A DNA stretch of 64,000 nt from Casuarius casuarius (GCA_003342895.1 PTFA01000086.1:2306199-2370198); one strand, 5' to 3'; numbered from the stretch's first letter, positions 1 to 14,931 are shown. Program-made: numbers and translations. Notes: generated by a model from the letters alone, not told the origin.

Positions 1-2744
1 TGTGGATGGATTTTTTTTTTTTAATGTATTTATTTTGATATTTGAGGAAAACTGGTAGAGTAGTATCATAAGACCACAAGCAGATCCCTCTTCAGAGAAG
101 AGTGGAATGTAGTTATATATTTAACTTGCATATGAGTAAGGTAAATGTATATACAGGATACTTTTGCATGCCAAGAAGTCGTGACAAAGCATAACTAAAC
201 AGGAGGTCTTGTGTGCATGCAGACTTATGCATACTTTTCTGTGCTTAGTTTGTCAGTGCTGATGGGCTGGACCCACCTGCGTATGCCTGCATCTCTTTCC
301 TCGTGACGTGCGCAAGTCCTGTAGTTGTGCAAATACATGCTCCCCCATGCCTAGATGCAACTGTGCAAAGCCCTGTAGCTTCTGACTTTAAAATTTTAAT
401 TAAATGTTTTAATTTTGCCCTGCTATGACTTACACTGAAGTAATGTGATGTCCACTTCTGTCTCCATAGCCAAGCTCTAATGCCAGCATGAACCTGGTCT
501 CTGGGAAATTCAAGGCAACAATTCCTGTGCAAAGCTTACCTACCAGGTACTTCTGCCAGCTAGTTTTAACCACATACAAAATTGCATGAAAGAAGTAGCC
601 AGCAATACAACAGGAACCCTAATGAGACATTTGAAATCCTGAAAGCATGAATCTGAGCTGACCTACACCATGTTAGCACTGGAGCAATGCCTCTGACTTT
701 GATGGAGTCACTCATAATTTACAGCTATGTAAGATCAAATATATAGCCCAGAGTACAGAAATGTTAACACGGATAGTCTCCGTCAGAGGAGGGATGCTTA
801 TTCTAATGGTACCTCCTGTCAGTCAAGTCATAGACTAGATGTCACTTACGAGGACAATGGGTCACCCTTTTTCCTCTCTTCTGAATACGATTAAAAATAT
901 AAAAATGAGAGTTAGAATGGAAAAATGAACTATTAGGAAAATAAATAAGGGGACTGAAAAAAGAAATTAGGAAGGAGAGTGAAAGACAAGTGCCCTATAC
1001 AGCCCCGAACCAATTACCTCAGGCTTTGCAGAGGGTGAGGTGGTTGTCTCTGCGGCTTGAAATGAACCACATTACTCAGCTGCATTACAGTAGTCATTCC
1101 CTATTTCAGTCTCCCAAGGTTTAGGCAAGACTTCCTCAGCAAGTGCCAAGTTTCTGCCAACCTGAGGGAATGAGAGATCCAGGATCCCTCGGCAAGCCAA
1201 AGCCAATGTGCTATAAGGGCAGTTTCCCTCCAAGAGTCACATATGGACAAATCAGACTGAGCAAGGAAGAACAGAGGAATAACCATCTGATAAAGTCATA
1301 CCAGATATGACTAAATAAATGGAGGGTTCAGCCCACATCTTTCACTGATGGAGCTGAAAAAATGAATAAAATTCAAGAGGTGAAATGCTGGATGGATTAT
1401 TTCCCTTCTGCGATACGCAGTGTGCCTGACCCTTTACATTTCTTACAGCAGTGACCAGAGGTTCAAATCAAGCCTAATATCCCTTCTGTGCTATCTCTTG
1501 CATAAAAACAAAAAACAGTTTTTTTCTTGAAAGAAGACTCAGGTGTAGTGTTCATAAGGTACAGGGCTTTTTGGTACCTAATTGCAGACCTAGTCTGAGC
1601 TATGCTGGAAGCTCCGGTCACATTGGTTTCAAGATAGGTGACTTCTCTTCTCTGAGATAACCTTATGATGCCAAAAAGACCGACATCTTCAAGTGGCTGC
1701 TAATACGGCAGGTTTCAGTTTTGAGTTCCAAAAGGAGATGCCACCGTTTAAGGACCGACTGTGCAGAGAGGTGCTGGCACTCCTGCGTTCGCTCCTGTGA
1801 CCAGTGGGCACAGATGTTATTAAGCACCACCAAAACACAGTCCTGGGTGTCTCATGTTTGAATTTTCTTAACCGAAGATGCTTGTAAGTTATAGGACACT
1901 TCAAGAAAGGTAAGCTGGAGATGACAGCACTTTTTAAAGCACAGCAATACCTAAGTATGACAAATACTATAGAAGTGCTAATGCTGTTTGGCAATTTCCT
2001 GGAAGGTCTGTGGAGTGGAAATTCAGTTCATTAACTGATGCTGATACCTCCAGAAGTCATTTCAAATTGTTTTCTTGAAATAAGACTTGAACCCAGATGG
2101 CAGAGGTGAACCCGCTTCGCTAGCCTCCAACAAGAGATGTTATAGGTTCAGAAACAATATTTATATTCCCAAATCTCTCTCTCTTTCTCTCTCTCTTTTT
2201 AAGCTTATTAAAATTAAAAGCATGACCTGCCACATCACATTACATCAAAACATGATGTAACTTCTTAATTTAAAAAAAGTTTTAATTTATGATGTTGCAT
2301 TATGCCACAAAAAGCTTTTGTTTTCCCCAGAGTAACTATAAATTTTTTACAGCGACTGTTTATCCAGTATCTTTGGCAGACTGAAACAGTGAGCGTTGGC
2401 AAAAAGCAGATATTTAACAGCTACTGACGAACAGCTTATGAATCACCAGGCTTGAATCCTGGCACACATCTCCCTGTAGGTACCGTACTGAAATCACCCA
2501 TCTTCCCCTCACCTCCTCCTAACTGCAGTAACATTGAGTAACTGACTGATTCTGAACCACTAAACTTGATCTACTTTATCCTTTCAAACCTTTATATTTT
2601 TGGAGGAAAGCACTCTTGCTATAAAAGTGCCACTGAAATAACATTCCAGGAGCACCGTATCCAGTATAGATTTCCCCCTGATTCTGAACAACCCACGAAA
2701 ATACTTTTCATTATAACAACACTTGACATTTATGGGTTTTTTTT
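1..2744. other. Intergenic, no gene seen
   Basis: AT-rich unique-looking DNA. All open frames here are short (about 100 codons or fewer), lack splice context and have no recognisable protein features. The only simple sequence is a CT tract near 2.18 kb. Confidence 0.7.
2174..2200. repeat. CT-rich simple repeat
   Basis: Twenty-seven bases of almost pure pyrimidine, mostly alternating C and T, ending in a T run. A similar tract lies at about 18,208-18,236. Confidence 0.8.
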
Positions 2745-2830
2745 CATTTACAGATGTAAAATGACTTTGCAAAATAACTTTACCTATCCAATTATACAGA
2801 TGGGAAAACTGAGGCATAAGCGATAGGAGA
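2745..2830 (-). repeat. MIR-type ancient SINE fragment
   Basis: The segment ACAGATGGGAAAACTGAGGC is the reverse complement of the best conserved core of the MIR SINE (the 'CTCAGTTTCC..CATCTGTAAAATG' region). Flanking bases are strongly diverged, as expected for an old amniote copy. Confidence 0.65.
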
Positions 2831-5800
2831 TGTCATCGTCAGAGCCATAAGCTGGTCCAAGTCTGCTCTGCTGGTCCATGTATCTTCCAGAGGACGAATT
2901 CATAATGCTTGGCTTATTGTTTTACATGTTCCTGCCAGGCAAGTTGGACTATCCTAGGACATGAAAGGCTGTATGTTCATTGGCCTGGATCTCTTATTGT
3001 CTGCTTACTTGTGTAGTGCTTTCTTTTGGGCCCGCTCTGGCTGAAGCAAAGGAAGTTCACTGGAACTTGAGAACAAGGACTACTTGTCCGAACAAGGGTT
3101 TTCAAGCCCTTGGTTTCTAAACACTTGCTTTATAGGGTGGACTGTGTATCATAAATCTATGGCATAGGAGTATGGTCATATTGGCTTAACTGTCTTGCTA
3201 AGACTGGACTTATTTCTCACACAACTGATAAAAGTCATAATGCTGTCAGTCGCTGGTATACTAGCTGTACTCAACTTTTACTGCTTCCTAGTTCCATGAT
3301 CCATAGTGCACATATGGAGTATAAAGCCTTCTTAAAATCATAGCCCCTTAACTAAAAGCTTTTTCTGAGAGACAGTGTGGTTTGAATTATATTGGGGACC
3401 ACAAATAGCAATTGCTCTTGGGCCACTGCCTTTGAAATAGATCTATTTTAGGTGGATATTCCTCTTTTGAAGGGGTACTTCTACCCCTATTTATGAGCCT
3501 CACTGCTTGTACCAAATAACCTAACAGGGGAGTGAAAGCTCCATGACTACTTACAATGTAAATCCCATACAATGATTTTCATCACAGGTACTGTGTTGCG
3601 TGTAAGGGGGACAGTTCTTTTCACTGTTACGTAGGTGAAGTTCTAATTTCAAAAAGTAGTAATGGATCAGGAAACCATTCCTTACATTAATTCCAGTAAT
3701 GAGCACTTCTTACCTTAATGCCATTTCTCCCAGTGACAGATTGGTAAATATAACCTGGATTGTTTTTACTTGAGATCAGATCTTCAGTATGGTTCAGTAT
3801 GTAGCTGTGCAAACAACTGCACCTGCAAAACTGTCAGAGCACAGTGTCTGAAATGAGCTGTGGGCTGCTTAAAATCTGTTTGTCAACCTACACCTTAAAC
3901 GTGGTTACCACACTACAGACCAAGAGAGGACACTTGACCAGTAAAAGTGTGAGAGAGAAGGGAAGAGGTCTCAGGTGAAAATGCTGGATGAGGCTGTACT
4001 AGAAACTCCAGGCTGTCTTGCAAACGTGGAAGGAATTATCTTGAAGGAATCTCCTATTGATTTGACATAGGAGGTTTCAAGTTTTATGGCATCTTACATT
4101 ATTGTTTAAATTCATTTCAGGCAAGAAACATACTTTTTAAGGTCAGGAATACAGATTTGTTAGATGCTAAGACACCTGAAAAGCAAGAATACAGATTGTA
4201 GGATGAATATTTTACGGAGTAATTATTTAAATATATTCAAGTATGAACATCTTTAGATCCTAAATTTAGTATTCCTCAAAAATATAATCTTACAATAAAA
4301 TGTAGCCCACTCATATACTGTTCATACCATTCCAATTTTCTGTTTGAACTAGTGTTTTTAAAAGTTGTGTCTTGGTTGTTTATTTAAAGTGCCCCACTGA
4401 TATTTTTGCCCCAGACTTTAATTTCTGGCATAACACTTGCACATATGTTGATGATGATATACGTCTGAAGTTCTCAAAACATGATAGCATACTACTGCTG
4501 GTGTGTGAACCGCTCAGATGTGATGTGCAGAGGCAGCTCCTTTTTTTCCGTTCAGGGCTCTTGCTGAAGCTGCAGGTTAAGTGTCGACATGCAGCTGGTG
4601 GTGACAATCCTGGGACTGCAAGGGCCTTAGCCAGCACCCCTCAGTTCAAGAGTAACCCATGTGTTGTGCGTTCCTTGCTCAGGGACCAGGAGTGACACTG
4701 AAACCTGGTGTCTGGAGGGCTCTGGCTTGAAAGAGAGGACAGTGATGGGTGGAGGATTCAGGCAGGTAATTGAGAGGCCTGGAGATGCAGCTGCAAGGAG
4801 GGAGTTTGTCTTAATATGCAGTAAAGGTGAGAAAGGACGGGATGGATCCCTGCCTTCATCTCTACATGCATCTTGGAAACTAATAAAGAATAAGCAAGGA
4901 GTAGCAGCTGTTATTGCTAACTCCTTAGCAAACTAAATTTGGGGAACTTCATTGTAACAGAGATAAGAGGTCCACTGACTCTCAAGATTTACTGGATTAT
5001 AAGTCATGTTTTCAGTTAGGTTCTCCAAATGTGCACATCGTGTTCAACTTTAAATTTAGGGTTCAGCTATTTTGTCTATGCACTGTAAATAATTGGACCT
5101 CAGAATTTTATGTCTGATTATACCTCTTCTGAGCTTTGTATCCAGTTATACAATACAGATAAAATGGGCACCTGCAGAAATCTGAAGAAATCAGCCTGCC
5201 TGAATCTGGCTGAAAACAACACAGCTCAAACTTAACCATATTTGCCCTATTTAAAATCAGTGGCAAATTGTTATTTCATTGAAATAGAGATGGACTGTGT
5301 TACATTATGTAAAGATATTATGGAATGACACAAAAATCTTTTATTATTCATGGCATCACCAAGCGGAATTTAAGTAGATTCACCTTATTATCAAATACTG
5401 GTTTTGATATAATTGTTGATAACCTCTTCTGGCCACTTGTCTTCCTTCATTGTCTTTGTCTTGCCCAGACCGAACCTTAGCTAAGTAGACTGTATCCAAG
5501 ATCCTTCCTCTTACTCTGTATTTTCTGTTCCACTATCCCAGCAGAATTAAGTGTAATGAGGACAAGAACCAGATTTCCTCTATATGCATCATACGCACAT
5601 CTTTTTAGTGTGGCCATTTGGATACAAGAGTAGGTGTGGTAGAAACCTTTTCTCTGTCGCATGACTATTTTCTTGGAAAAGCTTTATAAAGTGCTTTCCA
5701 GGCCTTTCCATGTTTAAAATACAATACCATGAAATCATAGGAATAGAGAGGGTAAGGAATGGGAGAGTCTAAAGAATAGCTCCATTGCAGTGGTTGCAGA

Positions 5801-8480
5801 TACACTATTCCTACATTTCAACCCATCCAGGTGTAAGCCAGCTTTGGTCCAGAAGCTTGTGATGCATTAGGATAGAGCTAAACACACAAATGACCATGAG
5901 TGCAGCTAGGGCTGCCTCGCGTATATTGACATAGAGCTACTACTGCAGTAAAATCCTCAAAGGATTGAAAATATTCTATCTATTCTACCCTACTTTTACC
6001 TCTCGCTCTACTAGATGAGGGTGTTCGTGCTGGGAGATAGGGTACTTACTCCTCATTGAAAGTAAAGCCAGAAGAACCTGACCCACAAAGCTTACTATGT
6101 TCTGCTTTGTTTCTGGAGCCTTCAGAACTAAATCTATGGGCAAGACAAGGAGGAAAGTGCTATGAACTCTTAGAAGAGCAGTTTTGTGGAACTCATTAGA
6201 CATTGTTTTCCTAAGTGATATATTAGATTCATAAAAGGATGTTAACGGGAATTTATCCCATTCTCCCACTTCGCACCCACAAATTTTGAGATTCAATCAA
6301 CTGCCTGCTGTGCGGGTGCCAGCAACAAGCTAATTCCTGCAATTTGTGCTCACAAAATTAAAGGCTGTTAAAAAAAAAAGAGAGAGAAAAGCACATCCCA
6401 TTAAGTTTTCTTCAGATTAGCTTGTCAGGGATTTGTCTGAAGCAGAGGATGGTCTCGATACACAAGCCTCTTAATAAAACAGCAAGCTGATACCCAACTC
6501 CAGATACCCACCTGCTTTTTCAATCAGGCAAGATAAAACAAGAATTTTTCACTCACCCAATCAAAAGGTATAGCCAGAGCTAGATTCCTCATCAAACATC
6601 TCGCCTTGGGATAGAGAAAGGCCATCCACTAGAGCACCCACCTTTGCCAGGCCTCTTCCCTAGTAGACATGCTTTTCTTCTCTCCTTGGTTGGCTCCTGC
6701 TCCCTCGTTTCTCCTGCGTGCAGTGGACACCGTTCCGCTGCTCCTGCTTTCTCTGTCTCACTGGGTCACCTACCTGCATCGCTGTCTAGTGGGGTGCACA
6801 AAGGTGGTGGGGATGATGCAAGGGGAGCTCCAAAGCCTTCAAACCCCTCAGAGCTGCCTCATGCCTTTCTTGCCAGTAAACCTAATTTGTGGAAAAACAG
6901 GCCTCGCAGCATTATACTTGTAATCTTATATTTTCCATTGTTAAATGTAATGTTATAGCCACAAAGTGATCACATCTGCTGTATTTGGACCTCAGTCTAG
7001 CTTCTGTATCACCAGCACTCTGGAAGCAGTAGAGATAGAGATGAAACTCTAATTCCAGCCCTCGAGGGTGTTAATCAAAGGTTTCAGTTTGGACCCTTGT
7101 CCTATTTTCTCATTTGTTTCTTTTTGCCATACATTTCAGTTTCCTCCACTAACCCTAACAATCTTCCGTAACAAGAAAGGTCCTTTCTCATCGCTTTCTC
7201 CAAGCATGCTGCTAACTGCATGCTAGCTGTACCTTTACATCAAGATTAAAAGCAAAATACTTTAAGTAATTTAGAATACAAATGTGCAATGAAATATCAG
7301 GCTGGGTGATGCTATGAGAAGGAAGAGTGTACAGTGTGCTTTATGTGCTTTTAGCTGTTCTACCCTACACTGCAACATGTGCACCCACTCTTGTAACCTT
7401 TACTGCTGTGCAAAGATGATCTGTCATTTCTACAAAAATATATATATTTATATTGAGGCAGCTTTGAATCCTTACTGCCCTCTAGAGATACTCTACTAGA
7501 AAAGCTCAAACTGACAGAGTCAGCAAAAAATAATTGCAATTCTAATCTTAACTACACCAGCTGCATATAGTGTCAATGACAAGATCTGTAGAAACAGAAA
7601 TGCACTTAAAAGACCCTTTTTCTTGAGCCTCTTAATATCATTTAGACTTGTGGTCAGACTCGCACACAGTTATCTCATTCACTGTATAGGAAAGTTCAGC
7701 AAAAAATGAGTTTCTGTTATGCAAAAGAGAAACTAAAGCATTTTTTGTAATAAAATTACAAGTGCAAAAGTTGCCTTGTATTTCATTGCAAGTATGAGAA
7801 TGCTTAAATTATTTAAATTACATGTGTAACTATATGATTTTACTTTGTTGTTCTCATGCTTCTATTTCATATTAAAAATGCAGGTGTGATGGTTGTGGAT
7901 GAAGCTAGCTGTGACTTAGTGCGTCAGGTTTGAACTCCGGCTGGAAGGCTGCACAGGCCTTGGGCTAGTCCTCCCAAAAAGGCTGAATTTCCTCCTGCAT
8001 GTGTAAGTGCGCTTTTAGCAATATAACTGATTGGTTGCATTTATAATTACTGCAATACCAGCAATATCGTTTGAAAGCTGTACTTTTGTATAGTTCTGTA
8101 AAATCAAGGTCTCTGAAGATATGACAAACTGTATGTATTTTGCAATGCCATGGGAGTATTATTTCATGCAGTTGGGCCAACGCAGACAAAACAGTGATTG
8201 CAACATTAGCAATGAACGATAGCACAGTGCAGCTAAGGACATATTCAGCAAACAGAGATCCTGTTTTTACACTGACAAAAAAAAGAGAAAAACTATACAC
8301 TGTGTGTCTGCATGTATACATTTTTTTTTCCAAAAGAGCTGAATCCCACTATCCTGCAGACTCTTATTCATTTAACAGGCTGTCAGCGCAAGTTCCTTTA
8401 CATAGCTCTGCCTTTTCATGCCTAATGGGGTTTGCCCTGTACCAGACAAAGCCTATTAAACATGGCAGAGAAACAGATGA
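2831..8480. other. Intergenic, no gene seen
   Basis: No exon-like open frame and no strong repeat match. A purine tract sits near 6,371-6,388. Paired open frames near 8.0-8.5 kb on both strands have unconserved-looking composition and no splice signals that make sense, so I treat them as chance. Confidence 0.65.
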
Positions 8481-8830
8481 TATTAGAGGATGCTGGAAGC
8501 AGCAGTGACTGCCCTCTAACGGCACGCGTGCCGGGAGCACACGCCTGAGCCCCCGGGGACGCCCGCGAGGGTGCCAGCAGGTCAAGGGGCTCTGCTGGGC
8601 TCGGTCCCACAGCTCCTCGTGTTCATTGCAAGAGAAACATTCGTATCCAGAAAAAAAATGAAAGTTTCACATTGCATGCTCATTTTTTCAGAGTGGGACG
8701 ACAGGATAGAAGTGGCAAATGCAATCCGAAAGCAGCGTCGGCGCGGAACGGAAGGTGTGCAGGCGACAAAGCCACCAACCTGGAGGTCTCGGGAACAAAA
8801 ATTCATTCAGTGCGTGAGTACGAAGTGCTG
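8481..8830. other. Small GC/CpG-rich patch inside AT-rich desert
   Basis: The 8,515-8,620 part is dense in CpG (for example CGGCACGCGTGCCGGG and CCCGCGAGGG) while both flanks are AT-rich. It contains a 12-of-14 match to the CTCF core at 8,509-8,522 (CTGCCCTCTAACGG). No gene start or convincing coding frame is attached. It could be an enhancer or insulator, a decayed promoter island, or an old GC-rich insertion. Confidence 0.45.
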
Positions 8831-9289
8831 TGACTTGCAGCTAATCTGTTGACAGAAAGCTATAAATAGCGAATCGTATCAGTGTCTCATTTCTTTTGAT
8901 TCTACGGGGGAAATTCAAAAGTTTACAGATTCAGACTGGGTTAAAACTTAAAACTCTGCTTGTTGAGTCAGAATTTTATAACTGTTTTTGTATCTGATTT
9001 GTGTGTGTGCAAATATCATAACACATAGGTATATGGTGAGTTATGCATTTAATTTGCAAGTCTATTGAATAATTGCAAAAGCAACTGTATATATAGAAGT
9101 AAATCAACCCCCTAAGCCTGAGAGTGCAATCCAAGTTAAAATCATCAAAGGCACACAAAAAATAGTAATTATCATTATTGTTGTTTTGTTAGAATAGCAC
9201 TAAAGGATTCAGCATGCCTCTCTCTGCAGTCAGACTCTCTTATAGTCTAAATAAATAAGGGTGGAAAAGGAAATTAAGGTTTCAGTAGT

Positions 9290-9405
9290 GAATTACTTTG
9301 CCCAATCTCTAAGCAGCTCAGTAACAGTGCTTCAAATTGAATCCAGATCTTTTGAATCTCAGGCTCTTCCTTCCTTCACTAGACCACTTGTCCTTTCATG
9401 TTCTG
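9290..9405 (-). repeat. MIR-type ancient SINE fragment
   Basis: Reads as the reverse complement of the tRNA-derived MIR head: TTTGCCCAAT..., a GAATCCAGATCTTTTGAATC segment, then CTAGACCACTT. The order and spacing of these blocks match the family although single bases have drifted. Confidence 0.6.
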
Positions 9406-10734
9406 TGTTTCTCGTAATATTTTGCTCACCCATACTGTTTTAAATCTCCACTTGAGTCATAGAGTGCAGAAACAGCAGAAATTTAACTCACATCTAGAAA
9501 AAATTATTCAAACTTTTCTGAAACCTGAAAGAGGTTCTGCTTAGTTTGAGGAAAAGTTTCAGATAACATTTTACTGTATCCAAACCAAATCTTACTCCAT
9601 ACTTCTATTTATCGTTATTTCTATTAATTCTTTCTCCTCATCCTTTCCAGTGAGTAATCCAGAGCTCTGCTAAGGACGAATTGAGGCTTTGAGCTAACAC
9701 ACGATTTTACTAGTATTTTTATTTATTTATCCTGTATGTTTACTCCAAAGTGAAGGTTTATTTGCTCTCTGAATACTGAACAGCATTGCTATTTGTTATC
9801 ACTGCTTAAAAATGGTGTCTGAAGATCCCACACCTGGGGAAATGTTTTTCCTAGTGTATTGATGATCTAAAGGAGATCTTCCACATTGATACAGAAGTCA
9901 AATAAATACTAGTCCAGAAAGCAAAACTACCATTTCAAAAAAGTTTCCTGGTTGTATAAATCGAGTGCATAAACTCAGATTTAAGAAGGTATTCTCCAGG
10001 GCAACACCACCTGCACCTGCGTGTGTTTTGGTGGCAGTGGCTCTGGGAATGGCCCAGCTGATGGGCGTCCAGGACAGAATGGTCCTGTTCCACTCGAGAA
10101 GGAAGTGCACATCTGCAGGAGAAAGAGGATGCAAAAACGCTTTCCCAAACATCAGTTTCCAAATTATTCACAACTATTTACTTGCTTGTTTGCCAATGCC
10201 AGGATGGAATGGGGAACTGTAACAGTTGGTAGTTGCTGCTAAATTAAATGTAATGGGGGAGTATTGCCCAGTTCCCACCTATTTGATCAAAGTGTGCTTC
10301 CGGACAGAGTGTTATTTGCCAGCACCTTAGCACTGCGGTCTCCTAGATCCATTAGCACATCTCTTAGTCTGCAGATAGGAGAATAACGGGGCTAGATTTC
10401 TGCTTGGCCTCACAAAAAATCAGAAGCAAATCTTTTTCTTTTCTGAATCTGAGAAAGCTGCTGTTTGACAGTCTCCATTCTCCTCACAAAATCTAGAGGG
10501 AGAAGCAAGTTTTACGAAGGGGAGGCAAAATGAAGGAATGAATAGTGGCTGCCTCTTGCCACAGTGTGATCATCTGAACAAGTATAGGATCAGAGAAGGA
10601 GAAGACTTGATGCTTGCTGTGCTGGAAGAATTCACTCCAAACCTTCTAATTTCTAGTTAATTTTACTCACTCAGTTTGTTCTGCTGAAGGGGAGCCTAAA
10701 GATAGATGAATTTTAACAAGCAAGAAATGTCATG

Positions 10735-10792
10735 GGGGCACTTGAACTCGCATCTCTGTTACTGGCGAGTGTCTTAACTACTTGTGGTTCTG
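10735..10792 (-). repeat. Probable MIR head fragment
   Basis: CTTGAACTCGCATCTCTG followed by GTCTTAACTACTTG resembles the reverse complement of the MIR tRNA-like head (A/B box region). Short and diverged. Confidence 0.4.
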
Positions 10793-13700
10793 AGGATTAT
10801 TTCGCTTTTGACCAGAAAATTTACTCGAAACTCAAGAAATCTCCCTGTCGAACATTTATTCAAAGCTGATATATTTCCACACAATAAATTCATCTAAATA
10901 ATGAGCAATTTCCAAGGAAAACATGTTCAGGTAAAAATTCCCAGATAGCTCTCTTAATTCACCTAATCCTGCATTGCTAGTGATAGCTAAGCCTTTACTA
11001 GATAAGGCCTGCTCAGATCATTGAAAGCACAAACTATCCACAGAGCAGTTTTGGTCTGTGACCATTATCTGCCTGAGATCAATTTTCTACTACACCATCC
11101 CATCAATAGTCACTGTTTGGCCTGTATGTTTTAAAATACTTTTTCATCTTTTCATCATTCAATTATTATTTTTTCCTAAAAACTTTCTAATATCTTTCTA
11201 ATCTGGTTAATAGGGGAAAAAGCAGTTTGGTAACTTACTGGCAAATCAGATAACTTTTCTGTGGCATTTCTCACTGATCTTAAAACAGCAACCTACTTTT
11301 CTGCTGGTTTCTCATTGTAACAGAATTTCTGCTGAATCTCATCTTTGGCACATTTCAAACAAGTGTTTGTATTTGTCAGATATGGACTGAATCAGATAAT
11401 TTGGGGTGGAGTCCAGCAAGGGCTGTTTTTCTTCATGACACTATCAGCCACTTTATTTAAAGCAACTTAAAACTATAGGACTTCAGGTTCTTGCACAAAA
11501 ATTTAACATGATGATATTATCCAATCCCTTTTTCCATATCTTTGCCTCTCCTCATTATTATAATTCTGTCCTCTATCTCTTTTTCCTCTGCTGAGCTTTC
11601 AGACACCTTCCTAATCAACATTAGACACAGTGGGAAAATGGGTGGCACCAAAGTGAGTACAAGGCTGTATTGTAATTTGAGGGGCTCCACAGTCATCTTC
11701 CTGAGTGACGGCACAACCCAGGCAGCAAATACAGCTCACTCACTCTGGAGAAAAAACATTTGATTTTAGATATAAATGTATTTATATTTATGTGCATATG
11801 TTTGTATGCGTCAAATATTAATTTCTTTTATTCTAATTTTCTCTCATTTGCATCTGTCCTAGTGCCTCATCATTCTGAGGCTAGCGCGGCTTTGCACAAG
11901 GCTTGCCTCTGAGGTGGCACAGAGCATCAGTCTAGGGAGGAAACCGAGCCTCTAAGAGGCACAAATCTCAGCCTGTTCCTCCTCCCATGGGGCAGCTGGA
12001 ACGTGCCGATGTGGCTCTGTCACCCCCCATGCTAGTGGTTAGCTGCAAAGCACTTGGATATACATGTCCTGGTGCGCAGGAGTCAACCTCGGATGCGCAG
12101 GGTGCCCTGCGTCCCTGAGCGTGCCAGGCTGCGCGGTCGCACCGACAGCATGGTGTTAAACAGCTCGGCAGGCTCATGCAAGGGGCTTCTGCCAAGGGCC
12201 TTCTGCTGACGAGAGCAGACCTCGGAGCACACACCAGTCCCGGACCAGGATCCAAGGCCACGAGCCCACTGCAGCGCTGCCAGAGCCCAGACATGACATA
12301 TGGCACAAACCACTTCCGATTATTAGCCCCTATAATTTGTAACTCTTGTAACAGCTCCCCGTTCCTTTTGATCTGTATGTGAGATCCTTTATGTCCTTAA
12401 CAGGGCAAAAACCAGCTTGCCTCCCTCAGTGCCATCCTGGAGGCCACCAGGTTAATTCATGCTGTGTGCATAGATAAAGAGGAGGATAGGAGGATAAGCA
12501 GGTCATGCAGTGGCAAGGGTTGAGAAGCTCTGCTTTAAATACTTTATGGGAAATTGTAAAACTTCTAAACAATTTAATAGATTAACTTCCCCTTTCAGTG
12601 GCATCAGTAAAACTGAATTATCATCCTCACTTTTAACTGATGCCTAGACCCAATACTCATCCATCAGGGATCATTTAGTGATAAAGCAATCAATCCTGCC
12701 ATGATGCAGAGGGGACAAACTACACAAGATACCATCACTAAATATCCTTTCCACCCCAAAGCATTCTGTGAGTCTTTGTCAATGAAAGTGCATTTGTCTA
12801 ATCTTATCTGCTGCAGTACATGTGGAATACAAAGGAAGAAAGTAAAATATGCATTTGATGTACATGTGCAGATGCCAGACATACTATCAAATCAAGGAGC
12901 AAGACTGCCTTTTTTCCAGGAACTGAGCCTAACCCTCGACACCCGAAAGCTATACCACTACATCAAGTACCAAATTAACAGAAATGAAAGTAAACGTGAA
13001 GCTGTGTCCTAAAATAAAGCTGTGACAGATGAATGATTTCAGAGAAAAATGAAGGATGATGTTAAAAAATTTCGTTTCTGTCACATCCCTATTTTAGGAA
13101 ATCCTTTCTGACTTAAGCCAGAATCTCTAAAAATACTGGTCATCTTTTCATCATCACAGCATGCAAAACATACTTTCTTTTTTAAATTTGTGCTTTGACT
13201 CCTTATCAGTAAGAGTTTTGTTTATAGATGCTTTCTTTTCTAACATATTAAAGATTTGTATATGTACTGAGAAGATTACAGATCATAAAAAATTGGAGAA
13301 AGTTACAAAACTTCCTCTAATTATTTTTAATAGACAAATTTGATTTTTTACTAAGAAAGACATATATAATATGTACAGCTATCATTTGGAGAAATCTTTA
13401 AAAAGTAAAGTAAAAAATGGTCTGTTTCCACTACAAGAGGGGTAGATTTTCAGTAGAAGCAAATCATGTTTGAATGAAACACGTAATAATTTCTTTTCTT
13501 AAACAGAGAGAAATGTTTACTTTTCCCCCAAAATGTAATAACACTTCTATATTATTTGACCACAAGGTAAAAAAATTGAACAATTCCATTTCTCAGCCAG
13601 ATGTGAGCTTTATTAAGACAGAATTCCTTGGGCGTTTTGTGAATGATAATGTAGCTACTGGAATAAAAGGAAATCTTTACCTACTGCTGACTAGGAGTTG

Positions 13701-14931
13701 GGATTTTCGTCAACAAACAGGTTCAGGCTAAATTAAGAGATTCAGTATAGGAGAGTTCTTCAAAGCCTTTGTAGTTGTTCAACTCCAATTAAAAGTCAAT
13801 TGAATTGGACACTTAATTCCCATTTGTGTCTATGAAAATCTCTCTTCTATAACGTACTGCATTGCAATTCTAGGCTGAAAAGCGGGTGCATAGAAATGTA
13901 TAAAGAATGCAGAATGCATGTACGTATTTTGAGGAATAAAGGAAATAATAGCTACTACATTTCATGGTTAGTATTTACAAATGCTTAACAAAGAATATCT
14001 CCACAGTAGTACACAAATAATTACTAGATAATGACAAATTAAGATTTTAATATTTCTAGTTATGTACATGACCTATCGCCCAAGTAGTTATATGATTTTT
14101 AAGTCTAGAAAATGTGTTTTATATTCTGTGCCAAGGCAATTGGACTACCTAGCTATAAGCAGCACATGACAGATAGCCAGTACAGTACAGACATGCTGGT
14201 GACACATAACTGAATTTCTTTTCAAGGGAATTAACAGGGGCAGTAACCGTAGTGGAGCTCAGAAGTGATGACAATAGAAAATTCTTCAGGGAAGACAGTC
14301 TGACTCTGCAAAAAATTACTGACATATGTAGGACAGTGGAAACAGCCCAAGAGCAAATACAAATCCTATCTGAAGATCGTGTGGTGAAATGCATCAGAAG
14401 GAATTACAGGAGATGCAAATGCAAAGGTAAAATGTAACGCAGAATTATATGCCCCCCGCTGCAGAGAAAAATGACACATCATATCAGTCTGGTCTGAAAG
14501 AAGCCAAGAACGTCAGAATTACAGGAGACACAAGAAGGGTCAAAACCTGACATTCAGTCTCAAATACTTTTGAATTTAGAAGTGAGTCAGGTTCAAGTGA
14601 CAAGACGAAAACCCATCCCAGAGGATTTGATTTTGAGGCGGATTTGCATGTGGAAGGACTTGATTTCTTGCTTCTGATTCGGACGTGACTAAAAAGTCCC
14701 AGCAGCAGCCTTTCCCTGGAAGTTTCTGGCATTTGGGCCTGAAATATCATGAGAAATGTTCTTGCAGTTTCAATTTCTGCGACTAGTGTTGAGCAGACCA
14801 AACTGTCAGTGTGTCCACCTAAAGCAGATTACAGCAATCGTAATGCAAAATTCAGGCTTGTAAATCAGTTAAAGCATCTGCTTGCAACCGGACTTTTCTC
14901 ACTGTCCTCCTCTGTTACGGAGCGGCTCTTG

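Larger units (their letters stand above)
8831..14931. other. Intergenic, no gene seen
   Basis: AT-rich DNA with two old MIR fragments (near 9.3 and 10.7 kb) and a GC-richer stretch at 12.0-12.3 kb. Open frames on both strands at 9.9-10.2 kb and 12.0-12.4 kb overlap one another and show no splice context or recognisable domain. Confidence 0.65.
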
